A DNA stretch of 33,493 nucleotides. Source: Candidatus Heimdallarchaeota archaeon (lineage in GTDB: Archaea; Asgardarchaeota; Heimdallarchaeia; Heimdallarchaeales; Heimdallarchaeaceae). Of this stretch, positions 17,842-26,780 are shown one piece after another. The DNA is taken from the NCBI GenBank assembly GCA_021399395.1, contig JAAFKJ010000023.1, positions 1 to 33,493 on the forward strand. Reading direction: 5' to 3'. Both the position numbers and the translations under genes were made by a program. The notes below the pieces were generated by a model. The model saw nothing but the letters and a program-made list of their open reading frames with translations. It made no database searches and was not told the origin of the DNA. The first letter of the stretch is position 1; the number at the start of each line of letters is the position of its first letter.

Positions 17842-19035
17842 CTATTCTTTTTCTGATTTTATCGCTTTGTAAATCCAGTTCATGCATTCTTCTAAGATGA
17901 TTCTTGGGCAAGCTACATTTATTCTTTCGAAACCTTCCCCTCCTGATCCGAACATTATTCCGCTATCCAAAGCGACTTTAGCTTTAGTGAGCATGAAATC
18001 TTTTCTTTCATCATCCGTCATTCCCAGAGTACTGAAATCTAACCAAGCAAGATATGTTCCTTCAGGTTTAACCATTTCTATATCAGGTAAGTATTCTTCT
18101 AAATATCCTTTCAAGAATCTGAAATTATCCTCAACATAGTCCATGACTTGATCAAGCCATTCATCTCCTTCACTATAAGCAGCAATTGTTGCGACAATAC
18201 TGAAAGCATTTGGAAGGCTTAAGCTATTCTGACCTGAGATAGCATTAGTGAATCTTTCTCTTAGTTTTTCATTAGATATGATAATGCTAGAATTCTTTAG
18301 TCCTGCAATATTGAAAGTCTTACTAGGTGCAGTTCCAATTATTGAAATATCTTTGAATTCTTCTTTGATGTCAGAAAAAATGGTGTGTTTGTAACCTTTC
18401 AAGATTAGATCATGATGGATTTCATCTGATACTACAAGTATATCATTTTCTAAGCATATCTCTCCTAATTTAGTGAGTTCATTCTTTGTCCACACTCTTC
18501 CAACTGGATTGTGAGGTGAACATAAGATGAATATCTTAGTCAATGGATCTTTTGCTTTCTCCTCAAAATCATCGAAGTCAAAAGAGTACTTCTTGTTTTC
18601 GTAGATTAATTGGTTGTTCACTACCTGTCTACCATTGTTCTGTATTATTGAAAAGAACGGATAGTATACAGGTGACTGAACAATTATTTTATCGCCAGGG
18701 ATGGAAAAGGTTCTAAGTATAACATTTATAGCAGGAACAATACCTGGACTGAATACTATCCAATCATTGTCAATTTCCCAATTATGTCTTCGTTTCATCC
18801 AACCAGAAATTGAATCAAAATATTCAGCAGTCTTATGCCAGCTATAACCATAAATTCCTTCATCAGCTTTCTTTTTTACAGCATCTATCACTGGTTGAGG
18901 GCATTTAAAGTCCATATCTGCTACCCATAATGGCAAAACATCAGTAGTTCCAAAAAACTCCTCAAGCAAGCTTTTGTCCCATTTCACTGAATGAGTATTA
19001 GTTCTATCTATCACTTTATCAAAATCGTACTTCAT
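17842..19035 (-). CDS. MalY/PatB-family PLP enzyme (C-S lyase or aminotransferase)
   Basis: From the ATG at 19035 the protein is 397 residues, beginning MKYDFDKVIDRTNTHSVKWD, which matches the start of MalY/PatB relatives. Seven codons upstream (19056) is another ATG, but those residues (FRKCLC) lack family similarity. It has LPLWVADMDFKCPQPV (about 34-49), SPHNPVGR (173-180), VVSDEIHHDL with Asp204, and the PLP lysine Lys239 in TAPSKTFNIAGL. Typical members cleave cystathionine or cysteine conjugates (beta C-S lysis). Some act as regulators (E. coli MalY) or aminotransferases. The gene ends nine bases after the kelch remnant, on the opposite strand. Confidence 0.92.
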   Translation of the reverse strand: MKYDFDKVIDRTNTHSVKWDKSLLEEFFGTTDVLPLWVADMDFKCPQPVIDAVKKKADEGIYGYSWHKTAEYFDSISGWMKRRHNWEIDNDWIVFSPGIVPAINVILRTFSIPGDKIIVQSPVYYPFFSIIQNNGRQVVNNQLIYENKKYSFDFDDFEEKAKDPLTKIFILCSPHNPVGRVWTKNELTKLGEICLENDILVVSDEIHHDLILKGYKHTIFSDIKEEFKDISIIGTAPSKTFNIAGLKNSSIIISNEKLRERFTNAISGQNSLSLPNAFSIVATIAAYSEGDEWLDQVMDYVEDNFRFLKGYLEEYLPDIEMVKPEGTYLAWLDFSTLGMTDDERKDFMLTKAKVALDSGIMFGSGGEGFERINVACPRIILEECMNWIYKAIKSEKE

Positions 19036-19234
19036 GCACAAACATTTTCTGAACATGAATACTTTCTTTTAAATTTTTAGCAGAAATTGTATCATATTAG
19101 CGTTTATTTCAATTGAATACTAGGTTAAAGCTTTTAATTTGATTTTTTTTCTTCACTATTTCTTAATTTTTGGAAAAATATTTATATTCTACACAACTAA
19201 ATAGTTCTAGTTGCAAGAAGAACGAATCAGACTC

Positions 19235-19243
19235 TAAATATAT
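19235..19243 (+). promoter_or_regulatory. TATA-like box for the COG3580/COG3581 operon
   Basis: AAATATATT lies about 40 bases before the preferred ATG at 19282. A second AT-rich candidate lies near 19177-19188. Confidence 0.35.
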
Positions 19244-19281
19244 TTCTGATGATATATGAATCGGAACATAAAGGTGCAAAG

Positions 19282-20274
19282 ATGAGAATGAAGAAGAAAG
19301 TTGGTATTCCCAGAGCTTTACTCTATTACAAATTCGAGGCTTTATGGACAACTTTTTTTAAAGAACTTGGAGCGACAGTTATCATTTCTCCAGATACAAA
19401 TAAGACAATCAAGGATTTAGCAGTTAGATATGCACCCGATGAAGATTGTTATTCAACAAAATTGTATTTTGGACACGCTATATTTCTAAAAGATAAAGTA
19501 GATTACTTCTTCATACCTAGATTCGGAAGTGATCATGAAGTCAACGTTGGTTGCCCGAAATTCATAGGTCTTGCTCAAGTTTTGGATTCTCTTTTCCCTG
19601 ATTTTCCTGAAATAATTATGCCTTATTATTCAAAAGCAAAAGCAAATCATGGCAAGAGAAGACTCATTAGAATTATCTTCGAAATTGGATTCAAGTTTAC
19701 TTTAAATCCCGTTAAGATTCTAAGAGCTGCAAGAAGAGCAATAAAAGCTCATCGTGAACATGAAAAGAATTTGTATATATCTGAGAGTAAATTAGAAAAA
19801 TGGTTGCAATCTAAAGTATCTCTCAATATAAAACCAAATTTGGGTAACAGAAACGAACCTTTGAAAATTGCTTTGGTAGGACATCGATATTTATTGAATG
19901 ATAACTTATCTAACCTAAATATCAAAGAGAGTTTAGCAGAGAAGGGTGTAGATGTTATTACTTCAGAACAAATGCCTAGAAGATTAATAGAAGATCAAAT
20001 GAACAAACTTGATTATAATATGTATTTTGATTATGTAAGAGAACTTTTAGGGACTATAATGTATTTTCAGGAAAATAATATAATTGATGGAATATTACAG
20101 CTAGCAGTCTTTAGTTGTGGTCCTGATTCAATTATCCTGGAATTAGCATCAAGATATTCACAACGAACATCAGGACCTCCTTTATTACAGCTGGTGATAG
20201 ATGAACTAACATCCGAAGTAGGGTTTAGTACTCGCTTGGAAGCATTTCTTGATATGATTGAAAGGAGAAATTAA
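19282..20274 (+). CDS. COG3580-type (2-hydroxyglutaryl-CoA dehydratase-like, DUF2229) protein
   Basis: From the ATG at 19282, preceded by a GGTG ribosome-binding motif, the protein has 330 residues. It begins MRMKKKVGIPRALLYYKFEA, the classic start of COG3580 proteins. An ATG at 19249 would add 11 residues not seen in the family. Cys56 (DEDCYSTK) and Cys91 (NVGCPKF), together with Cys in FSCGPDS (about 276), are the candidate iron-sulfur ligands. The end, LVIDELTSEVGFSTRLEAF, is family-typical. Its partner gene starts one base after its stop. In other genomes these proteins occur with an ATPase activator homologous to BcrA/BadF/HgdC, which is not found in this window. Their substrate is unknown, and they are often described only as CoA-protein activases. 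Confidence 0.88.
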   Translation: MRMKKKVGIPRALLYYKFEALWTTFFKELGATVIISPDTNKTIKDLAVRYAPDEDCYSTKLYFGHAIFLKDKVDYFFIPRFGSDHEVNVGCPKFIGLAQVLDSLFPDFPEIIMPYYSKAKANHGKRRLIRIIFEIGFKFTLNPVKILRAARRAIKAHREHEKNLYISESKLEKWLQSKVSLNIKPNLGNRNEPLKIALVGHRYLLNDNLSNLNIKESLAEKGVDVITSEQMPRRLIEDQMNKLDYNMYFDYVRELLGTIMYFQENNIIDGILQLAVFSCGPDSIILELASRYSQRTSGPPLLQLVIDELTSEVGFSTRLEAFLDMIERRN

Positions 20275-20275
20275 G

Positions 20276-21373
20276 ATGCCATTTACGTATCCACACTTTG
20301 GTTCATTGACTTATGTCTTCGAGATACTTCTTACAGAGCTTGGTAGAACTGACATTATGCTACCAAAAGAACCAAGCAGAAAAACATCTGAACTTGGATC
20401 TCGTTATTCACCAGAATTTGTTTGTACACCTTTCAAATTAACTCTTGGAACATTTATAGAAATGTTAGAACTGGGTGCTGATCAACTTGGAATAGGAGGA
20501 GGAAATATGTACTGTCGATTTGGTCTCTACTGGCCTGTTCAGAGACTAATTTTGGAAGATTTGGGATATGACTTTGAGTTCTATCCAATTCCTATTTTTG
20601 ATAAACCATTAAACCTTGTTAAATCTCTACAAGCAGTAGGTAATAATTGTACAGTTTGGGAAACAATTAAAGCTTTTAGAACAACATGGATAAAAACGAG
20701 ATATATAGAATTAGTAGATGAGCTTCACTTCAAATACCGGGCATTAGAATTGGAGCCAAATCAAGCAGATAGATTAGTTAAGAAATTGCATAGAGAAATA
20801 GTTGAGATTAAAGGTTTGGGGAATCTGAGACGATTAGGGAAGCAGATTCCAGAGAAATTTGAAAATACGATTGAGATTGATAAAGAAAAAAGGAAAAATG
20901 CCATTAGAATTGGAGTATGTGGAGAAATTTATGTTGCATTAGAACCTGTATTAAATTTAGATGTTCATAGAAAACTGAATGATTTAGGAGTAATTACAAC
21001 TAACTGTGTTTCTTTTGGAATGCTTATAGATTTTGGACGTAAGATCAACCCATTTATTAGACTACCATATCAGAAAGCTCGAAAAGCTGCAAAACCATAC
21101 ATTGGACAAAGGTGTGGAGGGGAAACACAAGAAAATATAGGGGACATAATTCTATACAAGAAGAAAAATTGGGATGGACTTGTTCATCTCTATCCTTTTA
21201 CTTGTATGCCAGAGATTATTACTCGAAGTATAGCTCCTGAAGTTAGCAAGAAGTACGATATGCCTTTCTTATCTCTAGTTATTGATGAACATACTGGAGA
21301 AACAGGATATCTAACAAGATTAGAAGCTTTTGTAGATTTACTAAGAAGGAAGAAAGAAAAAATGATTGGTTAG
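20276..21373 (+). CDS. COG3581-type CoA-protein activase / dehydratase-like partner protein
   Basis: The ATG at 20276 follows an AAAGGAGA ribosome-binding site, gives 365 residues and lies one base after the upstream stop; a TTG at 20258 is less likely. The sequence opens with PFTYPHFGSLTYVFEILL and continues with FVCTPFKLTLGTFIEMLE and GIGGGNMYCRFGLYWPVQ. Later it has GQRCGGETQENIGDI, YPFTCMPEIITRS and LVIDEHTGETGYLTRLEAF. The several conserved Cys are consistent with [4Fe-4S] binding. The strong resemblance between this end and that of the first gene suggests an ancestral duplication. The two products probably form a complex. Confidence 0.88.
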   Translation: MPFTYPHFGSLTYVFEILLTELGRTDIMLPKEPSRKTSELGSRYSPEFVCTPFKLTLGTFIEMLELGADQLGIGGGNMYCRFGLYWPVQRLILEDLGYDFEFYPIPIFDKPLNLVKSLQAVGNNCTVWETIKAFRTTWIKTRYIELVDELHFKYRALELEPNQADRLVKKLHREIVEIKGLGNLRRLGKQIPEKFENTIEIDKEKRKNAIRIGVCGEIYVALEPVLNLDVHRKLNDLGVITTNCVSFGMLIDFGRKINPFIRLPYQKARKAAKPYIGQRCGGETQENIGDIILYKKKNWDGLVHLYPFTCMPEIITRSIAPEVSKKYDMPFLSLVIDEHTGETGYLTRLEAFVDLLRRKKEKMIG

Positions 21374-21386
21374 AAGAAATGCATTG

Positions 21387-22544
21387 TTAGGAGATAGTAT
21401 CGAGAATCTCTTTCCATTCTCCTTTATCATGCAAAGAACTTAGAAGCTCATCTTCTTCTAACATTTTTTTGTTCTTGAAACCATGCTCTAATGCCTTTCT
21501 CAATGTTTTGAAAGAATTAGTAATATCGGTGTTTGCAGCGTAATAAGTTGCTAATCTAAAAATAAATACATTAAGGGGAAATTCATCGCGTATAACCACA
21601 ACTTCTTCGAACTCAGGATCTTTATCCTCAATCGCTTTGAGGACCAGTTCATAATAATCTATAGCTTTCTCATATCTCTTCATGCTTGCTTGAGTAAATC
21701 CATGTACAATCCAGTTGTCGATTTTATTAAAGAAACAACCTGCCTTAATGTAAGGGGTGTGAATCTCAAACCCTATTTTTTCAGCCGTCTTGCATGAGCC
21801 TACATTACCAACACTACAATTCCAACCCACAGATTTGTATTTAGTTAAAGAATATTCTGCTGCAGCTGAACCAACAATAGAAGCAAATCCTTTATTCTGA
21901 AACTCTGATTTTGTAGCTATTCCCACTTCAATTTCGTTATCTTCTGTTAAGTATTCAAGCGTACACCAGCTGACTATCTCTTCGTTATTTCTTAGTAGGT
22001 AAAATCCTCTTATTTCATTTAGATATTCTTCAAAAGGAACCCAATTTTCTTCAATTTCTTCTATTAGCCAATCATAGTTGACTAGATGTTTTTTTTCTAG
22101 CAAAGAGAGATCAACTGGTTCTAATGAATAGTTTTCAGGGATTAAATCACGCCAGTTTTCTAACTTAATTTTCTTGATTTCATAATAGTATCTGTCATAG
22201 AAAAAAGGCTCTTTGAGCACATTTTTCACACCTTCTAACCACTCATCATTTGCAAAGTAGCAATCTACTTCATGCTGATTTTTATTCAAATATTCTTTGA
22301 TGAGATCTTCATAAAGAAATCTACGAAATTCGGAGTTGAATTTTTCATTATCAGCTTTGCCCCCAAAGAAAAGTCTAGGAAAACCATAAATTATAGCTGT
22401 TTGAGGATTTTCTAGATTATCAACGAAAACTTTTTTCTCGATTGGTGTACGTTCTAGGTGGCTTCTGAAAATATTGAGATAAGATTTATCTTTAAACAAG
22501 TGCTTGACATCAAGATAGTTTTCCTTAGGGAGTTCAAGAAACAT
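21387..22544 (-). CDS. ZmaR-like GNAT acetyltransferase with C-terminal TPR
   Basis: The likely start is the fourth codon of the longest frame (ATG at 22544, MFLELPKENY), since that matches the beginning of GNAT_acetyltran (PF12746-like) proteins. Residues about 1-245 form that family. The acetyl-CoA region includes VGIATKSEFQNKGFASIVG and CSVGNVGSCKTAEKIGFE. The remaining 100 residues (HGFTQASMKRYEKAIDYYEL and onward) form a TPR-like helical tail that is unusual for ZmaR-type enzymes. The known relative ZmaR acetylates the antibiotic zwittermicin A. The substrate here is unknown. The frame ends 14 bases after the COG3581 stop, on the opposite strand. Confidence 0.82.
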   Translation of the reverse strand: MFLELPKENYLDVKHLFKDKSYLNIFRSHLERTPIEKKVFVDNLENPQTAIIYGFPRLFFGGKADNEKFNSEFRRFLYEDLIKEYLNKNQHEVDCYFANDEWLEGVKNVLKEPFFYDRYYYEIKKIKLENWRDLIPENYSLEPVDLSLLEKKHLVNYDWLIEEIEENWVPFEEYLNEIRGFYLLRNNEEIVSWCTLEYLTEDNEIEVGIATKSEFQNKGFASIVGSAAAEYSLTKYKSVGWNCSVGNVGSCKTAEKIGFEIHTPYIKAGCFFNKIDNWIVHGFTQASMKRYEKAIDYYELVLKAIEDKDPEFEEVVVIRDEFPLNVFIFRLATYYAANTDITNSFKTLRKALEHGFKNKKMLEEDELLSSLHDKGEWKEILDTIS

Positions 22545-22595
22545 GCAAATCACATCAAATGAATTTAGAAGAGTTATAAATTTATTTAGAAGAGT

Positions 22596-23294
22596 TTACA
22601 CAAAATCTGTCATTTGCTTCTGGATATACTTTGTGTAAGTATCTCCTCTTTTTACCCACTCAACACCTTTTTCTTTCTCTGGTGTTGCAGGAATGCCTTT
22701 CAAGTCCCTCTTAATTATAGATTTAATTTCCCCATAACCTTGATAGGAATAACCAAATGATTCAACTATTTCGCACGCAGCTGCTCTGATTTCCGGTTCA
22801 TTGTAATGTAAAGCTGCAGTAAGTGGACCAATTGCGAAGGAATCTTTCAAATCCCTCAATGCATTTAACAAGAATTTAACAGCAGGTTTCCCTATCTTCT
22901 CTAAAGCATAAACTGCATACTCTCTAACTATTTCATCTTCTTCTTCATCTTTGAGAGTAGCAATTAATGGTTCAATAGCACTCGGATTACCGATTTTTCC
23001 AAGTGTTTCCACTGCACATACACGAACTATACTTTGAGAATTGCCCAATTCAGCAACTAGAGATGGAACAGCTTTCCCCCCGAATTTTCTAAGAGCTGTA
23101 GATGCTGCAAATCGGATGTCTTTATCTTCATCTTTCATCGCAATAATTAATGGGTCAATAACAGGTTCTCCAATTTTAACTAGAGCGTTCATGGTTTGAG
23201 AGATAATTCTGGTGTTCTTATCTCTTAAATCTGTGATAAGAGAACGAATATCTCCAGAATGTTCGAACTTCTCAATATATTTCTCAACACTCAT
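22596..23294 (-). CDS. HEAT-repeat (PBS-lyase-type) protein
   Basis: The 233-residue protein from the ATG at 23294 starts MSVEKYIEKFEHSGDIRSLI and contains about four to five HEAT repeats with the pattern IDPLIIAMKDEDKDIRFAAS, PSLVAELGNSQSIVRVCAVE and IEPLIATLKDEEEDEIVREY. Such repeats form a solenoid for protein binding and are widespread in archaea. A longer frame upstream (to 23414) is open, but a TATA-like box at 23350-23360 would then lie inside coding sequence, so 23294 is preferred. No catalytic residues are seen. The role is unknown. Confidence 0.85.
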   Translation of the reverse strand: MSVEKYIEKFEHSGDIRSLITDLRDKNTRIISQTMNALVKIGEPVIDPLIIAMKDEDKDIRFAASTALRKFGGKAVPSLVAELGNSQSIVRVCAVETLGKIGNPSAIEPLIATLKDEEEDEIVREYAVYALEKIGKPAVKFLLNALRDLKDSFAIGPLTAALHYNEPEIRAAACEIVESFGYSYQGYGEIKSIIKRDLKGIPATPEKEKGVEWVKRGDTYTKYIQKQMTDFV

Positions 23295-23349
23295 AGCTAA
23301 TCTTACTCGGGATAGATTTGAACCAAACAAGATTAAGGTTTTTGTATTA

Positions 23350-23360
23350 CATATATAAAG
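23350..23360 (-). promoter_or_regulatory. TATA-like box for the HEAT-repeat gene
   Basis: On the minus strand CTTTATATATG lies about 55-65 bases upstream of the ATG at 23294, predicting a leader of about 35 bases. It supports the short start of the HEAT gene. Confidence 0.5.
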
Positions 23361-23448
23361 AGATTCCCTCACCATGTGAAAAATACCGATTTTTGGGTAA
23401 ATTTTTTTAACCAACAGATGAATATAGATAAACTGGAGCTATAATTCT

Positions 23449-25758
23449 ATGAATTCATCTTTTAATGAATCATTTCAAAATATCGATCTCCTAATCAAAC
23501 AAGGAAGATTTAGCGATGCTGAAAAGAAGATAGAAGAAGCAAAGGAATCCATAGAACTTACAGTTAAGCAAAACCTCTCTCTCAATAATCTTAAACTAAC
23601 ATTGCTTGCTTCCCAAAAACGGCTTGATGAATCATTGGAGTTGGCAGATCAGATAATTGAAGAGGGCGAAAACCACAATGAAGATTTAGAAAAAATAGAT
23701 GCTCTGCTAGAAAAAGCATATGTTTATTTTCATATGAGATCAAGTGAAGAATGTAGTTCGACGTTGAAATTAGTCTCCAAAAACATTAAACGATTTGGAA
23801 AAGTAGATCAAGACGCTATCAATAAAAGAAAGGCAAGATTGGAAAGTGTATCAGGATGGTTAATGCTTCTAGAAGAGAAGCACATTGAAGCTCTAGAACA
23901 CTTCAAGAACAGCTTAGAAATCTACAAGCAATTTAATGATCAATATCTGATAGCTAATGCTCTCAAAGAAATTGGTCTAGCTTTCTTCTATCTAGGTAAT
24001 TTTGAAGAAACCCTGAATTATGCAGATTTGAGTATCGAGCTTCTTCAGGATTTGAAACTGGACTATGCACAAGCTAGTATCTATGACCTTATAGCTGGAA
24101 TACATTATAATCAAGGTTCTCTAAGTCAAGCGTTGGAATTAGCTGGAAAAAGCTTAGCCCTCTATGAATCATTAGAAAATAAATTGAAAGTTGCGGAAGT
24201 TACTCAACGTATAGGTTATATCTATAAGATGGCTGGTGATGCTTCAAAAGCGATGGAAAATTTTCTCAAAAGTAAGGAGAAATATGAAGAACTAAAATTA
24301 TACCAACATACCGCAAAAATAATGGTAGATATCTCTGAAATATTCCGAGAAAGGGGAGAGTATGATAAAGCTCTAGAACTTCTGAACATTTATTATAATA
24401 ATAAAAAAGAACTTAAAGATGAACCATGTCTTGCTATAGCTCATAGCTATTTCGGGTCAACATATGCGTCTATAGGGGAATTAGAAGAAGCAGAGAAACA
24501 CCTAAACGATTCTCTAAAAATCTCAAAAAAATTGAACTACAAAGAGGTAATCAGTCTTTCAAGTTATTTATTGGGTAATTTACACAGTCAAAAAGGAGAG
24601 TTGGAAGAAGCAATTCAGCATCATATCCTTGGTTTGAAACTAAGAGAAGAACTTGGAAAAACCTACTTAATAGCTCAATCGATAAAAAGCATAATCCTTC
24701 TCTATATTGAGTTAGATATAAGGAACATAGCTGAAGAATATCTCAACAGATTTCGAGAGTTAGAAGAATCTACTGATAATATCAGAATCAAGCATAGATT
24801 TCAAATAGCTAATGCAATCTTTCTAAAAACAAGTGAAAGCAGAAGAAATAGAAGCAAAGCTGAAGCACTTCTAGAACAAATAACAACTGAAGATAAAATT
24901 AATCCTGAAATCACAATTGAAGCTTTGCTTAATTTGTGTGATCTCTACCTTCGAGAATTGAATGAGACAGATTTAGAAAACGAAGAAAAAGAGATATTAG
25001 CTGATCTTAAAATTGCGGTGGATCGGCTAATGGAATTAGCAAGGAAACAAGAATCATACTCATTAATAGTAGAAGTATCAATGTTTCAAGCAGTTCTATC
25101 ATTGTTTGAACTGAAGATTGATGTTGCTAAAATAACTCTGTCAAAAGCTCTACAATTGGCTCAAGAGAAAGGTATGAAGAAGTTGGCTGCTAAAGTTTCT
25201 AATGAGCTTGATCATATTCTGGAACAACTTGAATCTTGGGAACATTTCACTATGCGCCTACCTTCTATTGCTGAGAGATTAGAATTAACTCATATTGAAG
25301 AAAAACTATATAATATCATCAGAAACAGAACAATCGTAGGACCAGGTGTTGATATTGAAGAAGAGATCCCAATACTTTTCATTATTCTTTCTGCAGAAGG
25401 AACTATTATTTTCTCAGAGCAATTTGATGAAACGTTAATTCAGGAGACTATGGAAACAACTTTAGTTGAAATCAGGAAGATACTCCAAAGTGAGGATATT
25501 GAAGATTTAAGAAGATTTAAAGTAGAAGAATATACATGTCTCTTGAAGAAACAAAAAGAATTCTTAATCTTCTATTTGTATATCGGTAAATCGTATTCAG
25601 GAATACAGAAAATTGATAATTTTGTAAAACTTCTCAAGAAGAGAAGTAAACTAAGAAATCTTATAGAAGAAACAATCAGCTCTGAAACAACACTAAGTTA
25701 TCAAGATAGATTAGATATTACCAAAAGTGTTGATGAGATATTTTTGAGAAAAAAATAA
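23449..25758 (+). CDS. Large TPR-repeat protein with C-terminal longin/roadblock-like domain (second paralogue)
   Basis: The 769-residue protein has a first part (about 1-130) of helical repeats and at least six TPRs (about 135-410), for example IGLAFFYLGNFEETLNYADL, IAGIHYNQGSLSQALELAGK and FGSTYASIGELEEAEKHLND. The linker LAAKVSNELDHILEQLESWE closely matches the one in the 5071-7149 protein. The C-terminal domain (about 640-740) begins EIPILFIILSAEGTIIFSEQ and ends FYLYIGKSYSGIQKIDNF. The domain is therefore related to that of the paralogue but divergent. The start ATG follows GGAG with a ten-base spacer. No signal peptide or membrane segment is present. Confidence 0.82.
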   Translation: MNSSFNESFQNIDLLIKQGRFSDAEKKIEEAKESIELTVKQNLSLNNLKLTLLASQKRLDESLELADQIIEEGENHNEDLEKIDALLEKAYVYFHMRSSEECSSTLKLVSKNIKRFGKVDQDAINKRKARLESVSGWLMLLEEKHIEALEHFKNSLEIYKQFNDQYLIANALKEIGLAFFYLGNFEETLNYADLSIELLQDLKLDYAQASIYDLIAGIHYNQGSLSQALELAGKSLALYESLENKLKVAEVTQRIGYIYKMAGDASKAMENFLKSKEKYEELKLYQHTAKIMVDISEIFRERGEYDKALELLNIYYNNKKELKDEPCLAIAHSYFGSTYASIGELEEAEKHLNDSLKISKKLNYKEVISLSSYLLGNLHSQKGELEEAIQHHILGLKLREELGKTYLIAQSIKSIILLYIELDIRNIAEEYLNRFRELEESTDNIRIKHRFQIANAIFLKTSESRRNRSKAEALLEQITTEDKINPEITIEALLNLCDLYLRELNETDLENEEKEILADLKIAVDRLMELARKQESYSLIVEVSMFQAVLSLFELKIDVAKITLSKALQLAQEKGMKKLAAKVSNELDHILEQLESWEHFTMRLPSIAERLELTHIEEKLYNIIRNRTIVGPGVDIEEEIPILFIILSAEGTIIFSEQFDETLIQETMETTLVEIRKILQSEDIEDLRRFKVEEYTCLLKKQKEFLIFYLYIGKSYSGIQKIDNFVKLLKKRSKLRNLIEETISSETTLSYQDRLDITKSVDEIFLRKK

Positions 25759-25774
25759 AGGAGAGGAATTTGCT

Positions 25775-26671
25775 CTAGAATATTTTTCTATATATCCGTT
25801 TGAAAATTGTTTTTCCTTTTATTGGAATTCCAAGTATACCAATGGCTAGAATAATTCCTCCTATTCCTAAATTAGCTGTACTTTCTTCACACTCTGTACA
25901 CACTTCACACTCTTCTTGTTGAACACAGCCTATACAATCTACGTCTATACCAGTAACATCTATTCCAACAAATGTCTCAAGTCCTTCTCCATTTATAGCA
26001 TAGACAACAAGTAATTCGTTTTCAAAAGTGAAGTTTGAGAACTCTATACCTGATTCATAATCATATACAATTGGATTGATACTTCCACATTGAGTTAGAC
26101 AACTTGCATCAAAGTCGATTATCGGTGCAGTGGTGTCAGCTTGGTTAATTGTAATAGGATCAGTTTCCAATTGACTGTTCTTTACAGAAAGTGGTAAAGG
26201 TCCTGGGCCCCAACAATCGGCAGTTTGACATAGTCCTAAAGTCGAATAAACAATTCCACCAAAAGAACTACCTCCCTCAGCAGCAATTTCATTATGTTCT
26301 TCTCCTTCTACTAACTCACTTGTTGGGATGTCAACTGTGTAAGTATTAGTATCGGGATCAGCTATCGCGTTAAGAGAGAATGGTACAGACGAATTATATA
26401 GAACACTTGTGAATACACCTAGTTTTTCCACACCGTTCAACCAGACTGTTGCATTATCAAGATTATAGTATGCATCCCAAACAACTACTGTAATGATATT
26501 ACTGCCTATCATTCCACTTAAATCGAAAAGTATTGAGGGGGTGCCATTAATTGCATTAAGCGTTGGTAGATTAACTGGTGTTTGTACAGCTGCTTGAGTC
26601 GAGGTTTGTGATGATGTAACTAAACCCAAAGTAAGTATAATTATTCCTAAAAACAAAGCAGTTTTTTTCAT
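25775..26671 (-). CDS. Exported, cysteine-rich surface protein
   Basis: The 298-residue protein starts with a signal-peptide-like KKTALFLGIIILTLGLVTSS and ends with a hydrophobic ANLGIGGIILAIGILGIPIK followed by a basic tail, so it is predicted to be exported and membrane-anchored by its C-terminus. Just before the anchor there is a dense cysteine cluster, DCIGCVQQEECEVCTECEES (six Cys). Two more pairs lie at LCQTADCWGPG and SCLTQCGS. The rest looks beta-rich and extracellular. Odd features are the many cysteines for a cell-surface protein and the lack of recognised repeats. They could form disulfides or bind metal. No family is recognised. Confidence 0.7.
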   Translation of the reverse strand: MKKTALFLGIIILTLGLVTSSQTSTQAAVQTPVNLPTLNAINGTPSILFDLSGMIGSNIITVVVWDAYYNLDNATVWLNGVEKLGVFTSVLYNSSVPFSLNAIADPDTNTYTVDIPTSELVEGEEHNEIAAEGGSSFGGIVYSTLGLCQTADCWGPGPLPLSVKNSQLETDPITINQADTTAPIIDFDASCLTQCGSINPIVYDYESGIEFSNFTFENELLVVYAINGEGLETFVGIDVTGIDVDCIGCVQQEECEVCTECEESTANLGIGGIILAIGILGIPIKGKTIFKRIYRKIF

Positions 26672-26744
26672 ATCAAAGGTAAAAGGTGACTCGGCACTAC
26701 TTAAAGTTTATTCAAAAAATCGTTTAACCAGCATTTCTTCAATA

Positions 26745-26754
26745 AATTTTATAT
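26745..26754 (+). promoter_or_regulatory. TATA-like box for the short TPR gene
   Basis: AATTTTATAT lies about 27-36 bases before the ATG at 26781, suggesting a leaderless or nearly leaderless transcript. It lies between two divergent genes. Confidence 0.4.
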
Positions 26755-26780
26755 TCTGGACGGATAATTTCTGATAATAG

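Noticed and set aside
23295..23414. Upstream extension of the HEAT-repeat protein
   Set aside because: The extension shows no repeat character and contains a TATA-like box.
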